Assembly (NCBI GenBank): GCA_047495785.1
Contig: JBLDXI010000132.1
Location: forward strand, 1 to 23,697
Source: Lepidodermella squamata
Lineage: Eukaryota > Gastrotricha
Length of the DNA: 23,697 nucleotides
Reading direction: 5' to 3'
Positions 13,418 to 23,680 of this stretch are shown here, one piece after another; position 1 is the stretch's first letter, and each line of letters opens with the position of its first letter. The position numbers were made by a program, and so were the translations under genes. The notes under the pieces were generated by a model. It did no database searches and was not told where the DNA came from. It saw only the letters and a program-made list of their open reading frames with translations.

Positions 13418-14355
13418 GCATTCTCTTTCTATCTCGCTCTCTCTTCCTCATACACAGCTACTAGGTGGACTGGCAGACGTGGATGCACACCCCTTCGTTT
13501 CCAAAAGTGGGTAAGGACTCTTTGTTTGATTCTCTCTCTTTCGCGCGCTCACACACTCACTTCTCGTCAAAGTTTTACCTTTTTTTTGATTTTCTTTTTC
13601 ACTCTCACCGATCTCTCAGACATACTCACCATTACGGACGGCTCACTCGCGGCCGACGCAATGAACGCGGCAAAAGAATGGGTGGAAAATGGATCAGGAG
13701 TGGGCGGATCTGTCGTCACAACTTGGTCGACCACACAATTCATCTTGTTTCTGGACACTGTGTTATTTACTTTGGGGGAGAGGGGGGAGGGGGAGGGGAA
13801 GGGAGTTGGGGACATTGTGAGGGCGATCACTGCGGCTTTTGAGTTGAGTGAGAAACGAAACAGGTTTGAAGTACTTTGTGTGTGAGTGTGTGTTTGTTTG
13901 TGACAGAATGTGTGCAAGAGTTTTTGTGAGGGTAATTTGGAGAGAAAAAGTGTAAGGAATGAGTCGTTTGTTTGTTTGTTTGTTTGACATACATCTTTTG
14001 TAGTGAGATTCGTTTTCGATGGCTTCGTTTGGTGGTGAAAGGTCGGTGTGAAGAGTGGTACACAAATGTGGTCCTCTTCCTCAAGAGCCAGGTTCTCACA
14101 CTCATTCTTTTGATTATAGATTATTTTTTTCCTTTCTTTTATAAGTGTTTTTTTCTCAAGATTTCAAGATTTCTTTTGATTTGCAAACCATCAATCTAAT
14201 GTGTTTGTGTGAAGGGGCGTATGAAGTTTGTTCGTCCTCTCTATCGCGAGCTGGCCGAGGCTGACAAAGAGTTGACTGTGAAGACTTTTGTGGAGACAAG
14301 AGAGCGCTACCATAATATTACTTCTAAAATGGTAGCCACCGACTTGGGAGTGTGA
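10143..14355 (+). CDS. LTA4H: Leukotriene A4 hydrolase-type aminopeptidase (M1), complete, 20 exons
   Basis: Cytosolic zinc aminopeptidase of family M1; animal members also hydrolyse leukotriene A4. Exons: 10143-10248, 10301-10388, 10448-10487, 10590-10632, 10687-10728, 10818-10876, 10974-11068, 11250-11440, 11571-11624, 11782-11910, 12026-12119, 12310-12449, 12596-12693, 12895-12965, 13100-13171, 13276-13358, 13465-13510, 13620-13863, 14004-14091, 14215-14355. Phases agree throughout if one base in the C4 run at 11023 is discounted, giving about 640 aa against 611 in human. Seen: [26 protein letters not shown], the exopeptidase motif GGMEN (split by an intron), zinc ligands HEIAH (306-310) with the second Glu 329 in WLNEGFT, SVPYEKG with the catalytic Tyr, and GRMKF near the C-terminus carrying the Arg and Lys that bind substrate carboxylates in human LTA4H. 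A Gly/Glu-rich insert ([13 protein letters not shown]) near 13772-13815 is unusual. Whether it makes leukotriene B4 in a protist is unknown; aminopeptidase activity is the safer call. Confidence 0.96.
10498..10535. repeat. CT-rich tract in an LTA4H-like intron
   Basis: TCTCTC simple repeat just after the donor at 10488. Comparable CT tracts occur in the introns at 12701-12733 and 13374-13420. Confidence 0.8.
11023..11026 (+). other. Probable one-base insertion in a C4 run (frameshift in exon 7)
   Basis: The frame before the run reads KFPYMFT and the frame after it reads [14 protein letters not shown], both strongly conserved in LTA4H. Dropping one C joins them and makes the exon length fit its phases. 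This is most simply a consensus error. Confidence 0.85.
11441..11478. repeat. (GT)n(GA)n tract starting at an LTA4H-like donor
   Basis: The exon ending ..ALVVGHLE is followed at once by a GT run and then GAGAGA. The intron after 12449 has the same design (GTGTGTGAGAGA..., with a further GT run to 12531). Confidence 0.85.
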
Positions 14356-14761
14356 GGCTTTGGTGCTTATATCATTGGTTGTTTTGTTCTCTGGTGGGAA
14401 TGAATCAAGTTGGTTTCATAAAGATTTACGATGTATCAATCACGTCTTGAAATTGTTTTCTATTTCTTTTCTTTTGTATTGCTCACAATGAAGTTGTTGA
14501 ATCTCGAGGATGTAACCTCTCTTCTGCAAGGGAATGAGTTGTATGTTCATTGAATGAGACCTGTCAATTTTGCATCACAGTTTAAAAACACCCCTACTCC
14601 CTTTCAGCTTTTCTCTTGTGTCTTCCTCGTCTCAACGCAGAGGAGGCTTGCAGAAGGAAAGAAGGAGACGAAAACAAAGGGGAAAGAGCAAAAGTGAAAG
14701 AGAAAATCAAAGGAGGAGAAGAAAGCAAAGAGAAAGTCTTCAAAAAAAAGTATCCGAAAAG
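14356..14761. other. Head-to-tail intergenic region
   Basis: 406 bp between the LTA4H-like stop and the ATG of the C1-RhoGEF-MOB gene. An open frame runs in from an upstream ATG at 14570 and is in frame with the downstream gene. It encodes a Lys/Arg/Glu-rich low-complexity extension, so the real start could be further upstream. No recognisable promoter element is seen. Confidence 0.4.
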
Positions 14762-16347
14762 ATGGCGGAGGGCCGGCGGATGCTGACAGTGAGGCATGAG
14801 TTCGTGAAGAAGGACGTTGGTGTGTCAAAGGCATGCATTGTGTGCGCGTCTCTCATGTTCGTTGGCAAAACGTACGAATGCGGTCGATGCGGAGGGGCAG
14901 TCCACGCGAAATGTCTCAAAAAAGGCCTTGAGGGACTCTGTGGAGGCGCCAGTGGGGGTGGATCAGGCAGTGACAAGGGATACGGGGACAAGGGGGGTGG
15001 AGCAGGTGTGGCCATGGGTGAGGAGGAGCTGCGAGCGCTTCAGAAGAGCGTGTTCGACCTCCAGAGAGCCCTCTTCCAACGCGAAGTGGAGCTCGGTGTG
15101 AAGGAGAAGGCGATGGAGAAGGAGAAGGGGAGGATGGAAGAGAACAAGAAGTGGTTGGCCAAGCTGCTGCCGCCAGGGCTGGAGCGGTACTTCAACTACA
15201 TGGTGGATATTGTGACTGCGCAGGGGATGTCACGCGAGTTCATTGCGAATCGGAGGCGTCTCACGGCATCTCAGAAGTCCGCACGGAAGATGGCCAATGA
15301 CACGCGCGTGCGATGGTACACTCTCATTGAGGTGGACTGCTTTCGTTCTTTGATTATGCCCCCGTTCTTTCTCTCTTTCTTTGATTTCTTGAGTACACTC
15401 TATCTCTCCGTGTCACCGCCATTGAGGAGTCCCTCTCTCTCTCCTTGCACAACATTCACTCACATGTCATTGCTTTCGTCTCTTTCCTACCTCTCCTTTC
15501 ACACGTCCCTCCTCTTTTTCCCTTTTTCCTCTCACACATTTTGTCCCCTCGCGAGTTTTTCGTATTCTTCTCCAACGAATTACCTCACTGCAAATCTCCT
15601 TTGACTCTCCTCCCTTTCTTTCATCTCTCTCGTCTTCAACTTCCCACTCTCTCTTCTTTCCCTTCTTTGAACTCCTTCCTCTTCATTTTCCTCGTCCTCT
15701 TCCCTCCTTTCTTTCTTAACTCTCTTCTTTCGCTCTCTCTCTCTCTCCTTTCCTTCTCTTTTCCCCTTTCGACTTTAAATTCTCTCTGTCTTTCTCTTTC
15801 TCCATTCAATCTCTCACACCTCTTAGGAGTATCGCCGCTCAGACATCGCGGAGGGTGGCCGCCGCCGATACCAGTCCCTTTACGAGATCGTGACAACCGA
15901 AAGGACGTACGCAAAAACGCTCGCGGACCTGAGGAGGTACTTCCTAATCCCCCTCCGCACCGACTGCCTCTACTCAAAGAAACCGACTCTCACCGAAGAT
16001 CAGTTGGACGATATTCTGATTGTCGACACGTTGGAGTCACTCCATGTGATCCACCAGCAGCTCCTCTACGACCTGGAGGACGTCTTCCGATCCAACACAT
16101 TCGACCGCGTCGGTCGCGTTTTTCTCTCCTACTATCGCCGCATGCCGGACCCCTACTTGCGGTACCTTGTGGGGTACGATCGATCGGCCGCTGAGTTTCA
16201 AACCCTGACGCGGGAAAGCCAAGAGTTCTGCATCCTCCTGAAGAGATGCGAGACATCCATTCCGGGAGCCACCTTTGGGACGTCACTCAATCTGCAGTCG
16301 TACCTCATCCAACCGTGCCAGCGCCTGCCGAGGTAAGGATTGGAGGA

Positions 16348-16395
<48 letters not shown>

Positions 16396-18689
16396 AAACT
16401 GAGATGGCGATCTGCCACATCTTGTCGTTGAGAGCATTTTCCCCTTTCTCTCTTCTCCCTCCCTCTCTCTCTCCTCTCTCTCTCTCTCTCTTCTTCCCTC
16501 TCTCACAGGTATCAAATGCTCCTGAAGGCCCTGGCCGATCAGACAGATCCCTCACACGTCGATTATGCCTCCCTCACATCGGCCGCCCGCGGAGATGTCA
16601 ACGGTCGTCCGAACTGTGAACGATGCGAAGGCCATCTATGAGGACATGCAGGCGCTCTATTTCCTCGAGGAGTCACTCGGCGGGTAAATCTTGTGCGGGC
16701 GGGACGGAGATGGCTTAAGGAGGGGAGCGTCACGTGCCTGGATCTACCGCCTTTGGAGGGGGAGAAGGCGGATAAGGAGAAATGTCACATTTTGTTATGC
16801 AATGACGTCATCGTCGTCTCGGCGCGGAACAAGAAGCAGAAAGGAAAGGCTCGTCAGGCCCGCGTTCGTCCTCCACTCTCGTCTGTCAAAAGCGTCTGTG
16901 AAGGCGGGAGAGAGGGATGGGGTGTGGAAAGCGGAGGGGGAGGAGGGGACGTGTGCGGGTTTGTTGTGACGATGACCGACGGCGGGACGTTCCGCTTTGT
17001 TGCATCGGACGGTCAGGAAATGAAAAGGTGGGTTCAGATTGTGACGACTCAGTTGGGTAAGTTGGGGGAGGGAGCAGGAGCAGGAGTGAGACACTCAGGA
17101 GGAGGAGCAGGAGGAGGGGGAGGGGGAGGAGGAGGGGGTGTGGGTACAGTCGAGGAGCATTCTGAAGAAACTCTGAAGAACGATTTCTCACTCCACTTGC
17201 GGGTGGGTCGCATCGAAAACATTAAGGTGCCCTCGTCTCCTGAAAGGGAGAGCGGTGTATACGGCGTGACGCTGTACGCCTTGAAAAGATCCGATCCATC
17301 TAAAGTTCATCTTGAGTTTCGTCAGGGTGACATCATCACGGACATCGAGGTCCGAGAAGGTAAGGAGTGGTGGATCGGACGTCTCTTCGGAACAAACACC
17401 CGCGCGCCTTTCCCAAAGTCATATGTCTCTCTCTTCCCTATGCCCTCTCCCGCTCCCTCTTCGTCCCCCCTCCGCTTCGGACTCACACCATATCGGAAGA
17501 AACGCTACCGCACCCCTTCAAACCTCCGCACCCGCACCTATCCCCCCGCGGGCATCCGCCTCCTTCTCTGTCTCCTCGTCCCACTCCGCCATCGATCGGT
17601 CGCCAAACGTCGGCTCAAACCCTCTCGCACTCAGTCTGGATGACTCCGCCCCCCCAGCGCTGCCGCCCCGCAATCCCCTCTCCTCCCCTCTGTCCTCCCC
17701 TCAGACCCAATCCGTGTCCGATCGATCTCGTTCCGCCATGCCTCCGCGTCCGTCATCGTCACTCGGCGGGCCGTCAGTCGTATCAAGAGTCGCCCCCCCA
17801 CCTCCAAATGAGGCCGCGTTCGTCCCTCCTTCCTCCCCTGCTCCCTCCCCTCCCTCATCCGTCGCTCACTCTCCTTCACCTTCACATATTCCCTCTCGTC
17901 CACCGATCCCCAACCGAGGACTACCTCCTGCTCCTGCTCCCTCTGCGCCGCCGGGAGCGTCTCCGTCGACTCCTTCTCCTTCTCTCGCTCCGCATCTGTC
18001 GTCGTCCTCTTCCTCTCCTCTCTCTCCTTCTTCTGCTTCTCCAGGAGGTACGTCGGCGAGGGAGGGTGTGTGTGTGGTGGCAGTTTACAATGGGAAGGCG
18101 TTTGAATCGTCGAAAACGATGTCGAGTGATGGGTGTCTGTTTGCGGGCTTGTGTGATGAAAGGTTTATCTCTTTCTTCCTCGTCGTGCGGTTGTAACTTC
18201 TCCTCTCTTTCTCGCGATTTTGCTTTCATTTCTTTCTCCACGCGCTTCTCTCTCCGCACTCATTCTTTCCCGCTTGCTTGCCCTTTCTTTCTCTCTCTCT
18301 CACGCACACACACACACACACACTCTCTCTCTCACTTTCGTCTCCCTCTCTCCTCTCGCCAGCTTTTCTCTCGGCCCTGTCAATCCCAAAGCCATTGTCC
18401 ACGTCCTCCTCATCGACCGCAAAACAAAGTCTCTCATCGACTATACCCGCATCTCCCTCCTCAAATTGGCCTGTGACACTGTGACGCCCTCCGTCTCCTA
18501 TCCGACTCGATGTGCAGGCAATATAATGGTGGATGTGGAGATTCGAAGGGGAGGGAAGGGGGTAGGGGGGAGTGTGAGTGTGAGTGGAGGTGGGGGTGGG
18601 AATGAGAAGCATCAGTTCGAGGCGCAGGCTCTGTTGTTCACGACGTATTGCCGTGTGTGCTCGAAGGCGCTGCCGAGTTATCTGGTGTG

Positions 18690-18751
<62 letters not shown>

Positions 18752-19194
18752 GTTTCTTTGTTTGTTGTGTGTGTGTGTCATTGTTTTGATTAATTGTAAT
18801 ATTTTGAATTTACAATTCCTCACACACTATTGCATTCCCTTTTCCTTCCTTTCTTTTGCCCCTCGTCTCTCTTCTCTCTCTCTTCTCTCTCTCTCTCTCT
18901 AATCACTCTCTTCTTTCTCTCTCTCTCCCTCAGACCACTCTACAATGCAGCAAATGTGGCGAATGTGTTCACGATTCATGTCGATTCAGTGGAGGGGTAG
19001 GAGATGGAGGGGGGGGAGAAGGAGAAGTAGGAGGGGGCTGTTTGCCGACTCTGAGGACGAAACCGACGATCGAAGTGGCGCAGTCGTTTTTGTCAAGCCA
19101 GATGCGGTGAGAGGAAGAGAGAGGAAGGGGGAGAGGGAGAGGGAGGGAGAGAGGGAGAATTAATTGATAGTATTCGACCAAAACAATTCTCAAT

Positions 19195-19226
<32 letters not shown>

Positions 19227-20481
19227 CCCTCTCTTTCTCTCTCTCAATCTCTCTCTCTCTCTCGCTCTGCAGCACACCGACAGTGGTCCCTCACACATTC
19301 GATTCTCTCATGAAAGTGCTCAGAGGAGGAGGGGGACGAGAGGCGGTTCAGACTTTCGCGCCTTTCTTTTCTCCAAGTCTACTTCGCCGATTGGAGGTGT
19401 CTTTCGCTGAATTTGAGGTCGCATTCCATTCCACCCTGAGCAAGAAGGAGACTACCGAGCGTACGTGAAGCCATTTCCCTCTTTCTTTTCTTGCTTTTTT
19501 TCCCTTACCTTATGCTCTCTCTCACACACACACTCTCTCTCTTTCTCTTTCTCTCTCTCGCACACACTTGGTTAACTTTTCTTGTACAGTTTCTCCAAAG
19601 CCCTCCGAGTGCCTAAGAAAACAGAAACTTGCGATTGGATATCTGCAAACGTCCTGCGCCTCTACGAAGCGACAGGGCAAATGTACCTCCTGATCCAAAG
19701 CGAGTGCACTGAGAAAGGGTGCAGTGACACCAAAGGAAGTCCGAGTGTCATGTTTCTGTGGGCTCCTGGAAAAGGTGAGGAGGAGGGGGTATCTTTGTCT
19801 GCGCCAAAGTACTTCACAGCAGTGAAGGATTGGATTGAAGGGCAGGTGTGTGGTGGTGGTGATTTGGATATGTTTCTTTCTCTTGCTCTTTGTTTTTTTC
19901 TTTCTTACTTTTGTTCTTTGTCATCCTCTTTCAATCTTCCTTTCGATCTTTTTCTCTCTCCCTTCCTTCCTCACTCTTACCCCCATTTTCCCTCTCCCCC
20001 CTCTCTCTCTTTTTCACTCTCTCTCTCAGTTTCGTGATGCGAATGTGTTTCCAGGCTCTGGAAAGTGTAAGAAGAAAGTGGCTGTGCCTGTGCTGAAAGA
20101 GATGACACGTCATCTGGTTCGCCTTATTGCACACATGTACTTTCTGCACTACTCCAAGATCAGGGTCGGTTTTTTTTTGTTTTTAAGTTTTGTTAACTGA
20201 TTTATTATTGATTTTCTTCCACTTCACCAACTTTTTTTTGTATTTTCATCCAATTTTCTTCTTTTCTCTCTTCTTGTCAAATCATATTGAACACACTCTC
20301 TCTCCAGCTTGCGGCACCTCTTCCTCAGTCCCTCAGACAAACAAACCTCTCTCTTCAAACCACACCTACACATCGCTGTGTGAGGTGTTCAAGAGTGGAA
20401 AGAGTGACAGCATCAGCTTTCTTGTCCAAAAGTTTGAATTCTGTGAAGAAGTAATATGCAAAGCAGAAGATGATTCGGAAC
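14762..20481 (+). CDS. Multidomain C1-DH-PH-SH3-C1-MOB signalling protein, 3' end lost
   Basis: Exons: 14762-15331, 15827-16332, 16509-18162, 18363-18684, 18934-19106, 19273-19464, 19590-19845, 20030-20164, 20337-20481+. Every junction is in phase once three indels in exon 3 are allowed, giving over 1300 aa. Order (approximate residues): C1 zinc finger 12-60 (H-x12-C-x2-C-x11-C-x2-C-x4-H-x2-C); coiled coil 85-135; RhoGEF DH 200-400 (YQSLYEIVTTERTY, LQSYLIQPCQRLPRYQMLL); PH 420-540 (GRRWLKEG, final EMKRWVQIV); poly-Gly; SH3 605-668 (FRQGDII, EWWIGRL, FPKSYVSLFP); Pro-rich 670-870; a possible C2-like segment; second C1 at about 990-1035 (YCRVC, CSKCGECVHDSC), split by an intron; MOB1/phocein from about 1140 with zinc ligands CTEKGC and HMYFLH. 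DH-PH would activate a Rho-family GTPase at membranes recruited by C1. MOB proteins bind and activate NDR/LATS kinases. The fusion rests on splice phases, not on a transcript. Start could be upstream (ATG 14570). After 20481 the sequence is an inverted copy. Confidence 0.8.
15332..15826 (+). other. 495-bp intron between the C1/coiled-coil exon and the DH exon
   Basis: It starts GTGGAC and ends CTCTTAG and is strongly C/T-rich, the longest intron in the window. The open frames in it are low-complexity Ser/Leu/Phe strings. No nested gene is seen. Confidence 0.75.
16346..16392. repeat. (GA)n microsatellite in the DH-domain intron
   Basis: A perfect AGAGAG tract in the intron 16333-16508, followed by a CT-rich tract before the acceptor at 16508. 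Confidence 0.9.
16586..16684 (+). other. Two compensating single-base indels at the end of the DH domain
   Basis: The frame reading DYASLTSAA shifts at the CCC run at 16586-16588 to the frame reading MSTVVRTVNDAKAIYEDMQ, as expected for the last DH helix (one base too many). It shifts again at 16681-16684 (GGCGGG, one base too few) to reach VNLVRAGRRWLKEG at the PH start. Both flanking frames are conserved domain sequence, so consensus errors fit better than a broken gene. Confidence 0.75.
17465..17470 (+). other. C6 run with a probable extra base (frameshift after SH3)
   Basis: After FPKSYVSLFP the frame should pass into PSASDSHHIGRNATAPLQ and the Pro-rich region but is one base off. The right arm has only five C at the matching place (G5 at 23340-23344), which restores the frame. 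At 17449-17451 the left arm has CCC where the right arm has CC, and there the left arm is the one in frame. Confidence 0.8.
18685..18775. repeat. (GT)n microsatellite starting at the donor inside the second C1 domain
   Basis: The exon ends ..KALPSYL at 18684 and the intron opens with about 90 bp of GT repeats. The following exon completes the C1 domain, so splicing across this tract is needed for the zinc site. Confidence 0.9.
19196..19263. repeat. (CT)n tract before the MOB-linker exon
   Basis: A CTCTCT tract broken by two CAAT interruptions, leading into the acceptor CTCTGCAG at 19272. It serves as the polypyrimidine tract of that intron and is mirrored in the right arm at 21540-21610. Confidence 0.85.
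20325..20481. other. 157-nt spacer of the palindrome, holding the last real MOB exon
   Basis: Unpaired sequence between the arms. It contains the 3' splice site at 20336 and exon 20337-20481, reading TNKPLSSNHTYTSLCEVF and FLVQKFEFCEEV. This matches the C-terminal HLNTSFKHFIFFVQEF region of MOB1. The frame then runs into inverted intron sequence, so residues coded after 20481 are not MOB sequence. The true terminus is missing. Confidence 0.8.
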
Positions 20482-21579
20482 GGAAGAGGTGCCGCAAGCT
20501 GGAGAGAGAGTGTGTTCAATATGATTTGACAAGAAGAGAGAAAAGAAGAAAATTGGATGAAAATACAAAAAAAAGTTGGTGAAGTGGAAGAAAATCAATA
20601 ATAAATCAGTTAACAAAACTTAAAAACAAAAAAAAACCGACCCTGATCTTGGAGTAGTGCAGAAAGTACATGTGTGCAATAAGGCGAACCAGATGACGTG
20701 TCATCTCTTTCAGCACAGGCACAGCCACTTTCTTCTTACACTTTCCAGAGCCTGGAAACACATTCGCATCACGAAACTGAGAGAGAGAGTGAAAAAGAGA
20801 GAGAGGGGGAGAGGGGAAAATGGGGTAAGAGTGAGGAAGGAAGGGAGAGAGAAAAAGATCGAAAGGAAGATTGAAAGAGGATGACAAAGAACAAAAGTAA
20901 GAAAGAAAAAAACAAAGAGCAAGAGAAAGAAACATATCCAAATCACCACCACCACACACCTGCCCTTCAATCCAATCCTTCACTGCTGTGAAGTACTTTG
21001 GCGCAGACAAAGATACCCCCTCCTCCTCACCTTTTCCAGGAGCCCACAGAAACATGACACTCGGACTTCCTTTGGTGTCACTGCACCCTTTCTCAGTGCA
21101 CTCGCTTTGGATCAGGAGGTACATTTGCCCTGTCGCTTCGTAGAGGCGCAGGACGTTTGCAGATATCCAATCGCAAGTTTCTGTTTTCTTAGGCACTCGG
21201 AGGGCTTTGGAGAAACTGTACAAGAAAAGTTAACCAAGTGTGTGCGAGAGAGAGAAAGAGAAAGAGAGAGAGTGTGTGTGTGAGAGAGAGCATAAGGTAA
21301 GGGAAAAAAAGCAAGAAAAGAAAGAGGGAAATGGCTTCACGTACGCTCGGTAGTCTCCTTCTTGCTTCAGGGTGGAATGGAATGCGACCTCAAATTCAGC
21401 GAAAGACACCTCCAATCGGCGAAGTAGACTTGGAGAAAAGAAAGGCGCGAAAGTCTGAACCGCCTCTCGTCCCCCTCCTCCTCTGAGCACTTTCATGAGA
21501 GAATCGAATGTGTGAGGGACCACTGTCGGTGTGCTGCAGAGCGAGAGAGAGAGAGAGATTGAGAGAGAGAAAGAGAGGG

Positions 21580-21611
<32 letters not shown>

Positions 21612-22055
21612 ATTGAGAATTGTTTTGGTCGAATACTATCAATTAATTCTCCCTCTCTCCCTCCCTCTCCCTCTCCCCCTTCCTCTCTCTTCCTCTCACC
21701 GCATCTGGCTTGACAAAAACGACTGCGCCACTTCGATCGTCGGTTTCGTCCTCAGAGTCGGCAAACAGCCCCCTCCTACTTCTCCTTCTCCCCCCCCCTC
21801 CATCTCCTACCCCTCCACTGAATCGACATGAATCGTGAACACATTCGCCACATTTGCTGCATTGTAGAGTGGTCTGAGGGAGAGAGAGAGAAAGAAGAGA
21901 GTGATTAGAGAGAGAGAGAGAGAAGAGAGAGAGAAGAGAGACGAGGGGCAAAAGAAAGGAAGGAAAAGGGAATGCAATAGTGTGTGAGGAATTGTAAATT
22001 CAAAATATTACAATTAATCAAAACAATGACACACACACACAACAAACAAAGAAAC

Positions 22056-22117
<62 letters not shown>

Positions 22118-23680
22118 CACACCAGATAACTCGCAGCGCCTTCGAGCACACACGGCAATACGTCGTGAACAACAGAGCCTGCGCCTCGAACTGATGCTTC
22201 TCATTCCCACCCCCACCTCCACTCACACTCACACTCCCCCCTACCCCCTTCCCTCCCCTTCGAATCTCCACATCCACCATTATATTGCCTGCACATCGAG
22301 TCGGATAGGAGACGGAGGGCGTCACAGTGTCACAGGCCAATTTGAGGAGGGAGATGCGGGGTATAGTCGATGAGAGACTTTGTTTTGCGGTCGATGAGGA
22401 GGACGTGGACAATGGCTTTGGGATTGACAGGGCCGAGAGAAAAGCTGGCGAGAGGAGAGAGGGAGACGAAAGTGAGAGAGAGAGTGTGTGTGTGTGTGTG
22501 TGCGGTGAGAGAGAGAGAAAGAAAGGGCAAGCAAGCGGGAAAGAATGAGTGCGGAGAGAGAAGCGCGTGGAGAAAGAAATGAAAGCAAAATCGCGAGAAA
22601 GAGAGGAGAAGTTACAACCGCACGACGAGAAAGAAAGAGATAAACCTTTCATCACACAAGCCCGCAAACAGACACCCATCACTCGACATCGTTTTCGACG
22701 ATTCAAACGCCTTCCCATTGTAAACTGCCACCACACACACACCCTCCCTCGCCGACGTACCTCCTGGAGAAGCAGAAAGAAGGAGAGAGAGGAGAGGAAG
22801 AGGACGACGACAGATGCGGAGCGAGAGAAGGAGAAGGAGTCGACGGAGACGCTCCCGGCGGCGCAGAGGGAGCAGGAGCAGGAGGTAGTCCTCGGTTGGG
22901 GATCGGTGGACGAGAGGGAATATGTGAAGGTGAAGGAGAGTGAGCGACGGATGAGGGAGGGGAGGGAGCAGGGGAGGAAGGAGGGACGAACGCGGCCTCA
23001 TTTGGAGGTGGGGGGGCGACTCTTGATACGACTGACGGCCCGCCGAGTGACGATGACGGACGCGGAGGCATGGCGGAACGAGATCGATCGGGACACGGAT
23101 TGGGTCTGAGGGGAGGACAGAGGGGAGGAGAGGGGATTGCGGGGCGGCAGCGCTGGGGGGGCGGAGTCATCCAGACTGAGTGCGAGAGGGTTTGAGCCGA
23201 CGTTTGGCGACCGATCGATGGCGGAGTGGGACGAGGAGACAGAGAAGGAGGCGGATGCCCGCGGGGGGATAGGTGCGGGTGCGGAGGTTTGAAGGGGTGC
23301 GGTAGCGTTTCTTCCGATATGGTGTGAGTCCGAAGCGGAGGGGGACGAAGAGGGAGCGGAGAGGGCATAGGGAAGAGAGAGACATATGACTTTGGGAAAG
23401 GCGCGCGGGTGTTTGTTCCGAAGAGACGTCCGATCCACCACTCCTTACCTTCTCGGACCTCGATGTCCGTGATGATGTCACCCTGACGAAACTCAAGATG
23501 AACCTTTAGATGGATCGGATCTTTTCAAGGCGTACAGCGTCACGCCGTATACACCGCTCTCCTTTCAGGAGACGAGGGCACCTTAATGTTTTCGATGCGA
23601 CCCACCCGCAAGTGGAGTGAGAAATCGTTCTTCAGAGTTTCTTCAGAATGCTCCTCGACTGTACCCACACCCCCTCCTGA
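20482..23680 (-). pseudogene. Right arm of the palindrome: inverted partial copy of the C1-RhoGEF-MOB gene
   Basis: It carries reverse-strand copies of the exons of the + strand gene: 20642-20776, 20960-21215, 21345-21533, 21700-21873, 22123-22444 and part of 22646-23680. Exon lengths match the left arm except for single-base differences (for example 174 against 173 nt in the C1/linker exon, caused by G9 against G8). It starts mid-intron and stops mid-SH3-exon exactly where the terminal barcode begins, without returning to unique sequence. I read it as a duplicate produced in library preparation, not a second gene. It is useful as an independent reading of the same locus for correcting homopolymers. 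Confidence 0.85.

Larger units (their letters stand above)
17130..20324 (+). repeat. Left arm of a 3.2-kb inverted repeat
   Basis: Its reverse complement is 20482-23680, with a 157-nt unpaired spacer 20325-20481. The arms match over SH3, Pro-rich, C1 and MOB exons and over fast-evolving intron microsatellites. They differ mainly by one-base homopolymer indels. Such near-identity in microsatellites argues for a copy made in vitro. Confidence 0.95.

Noticed and set aside
20365-20390. Short hairpin and barcode-like string (ACACATCGCTGTGTGAG) in the spacer
   Set aside because: It codes the conserved TYTSLCEVF of the MOB domain and the barcode resemblance is partial; not needed to explain the fold-back.
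20190-20582. A separate small gene at the palindrome centre
   Set aside because: Its first part is intron, its middle is the MOB exon in the spacer, and its end is inverted intron sequence; no independent start or function.
20606-23496. A second, minus-strand MOB/C1/Pro-rich gene
   Set aside because: It is the inverted copy of 17130-20324 including its introns, and ends at a library barcode.
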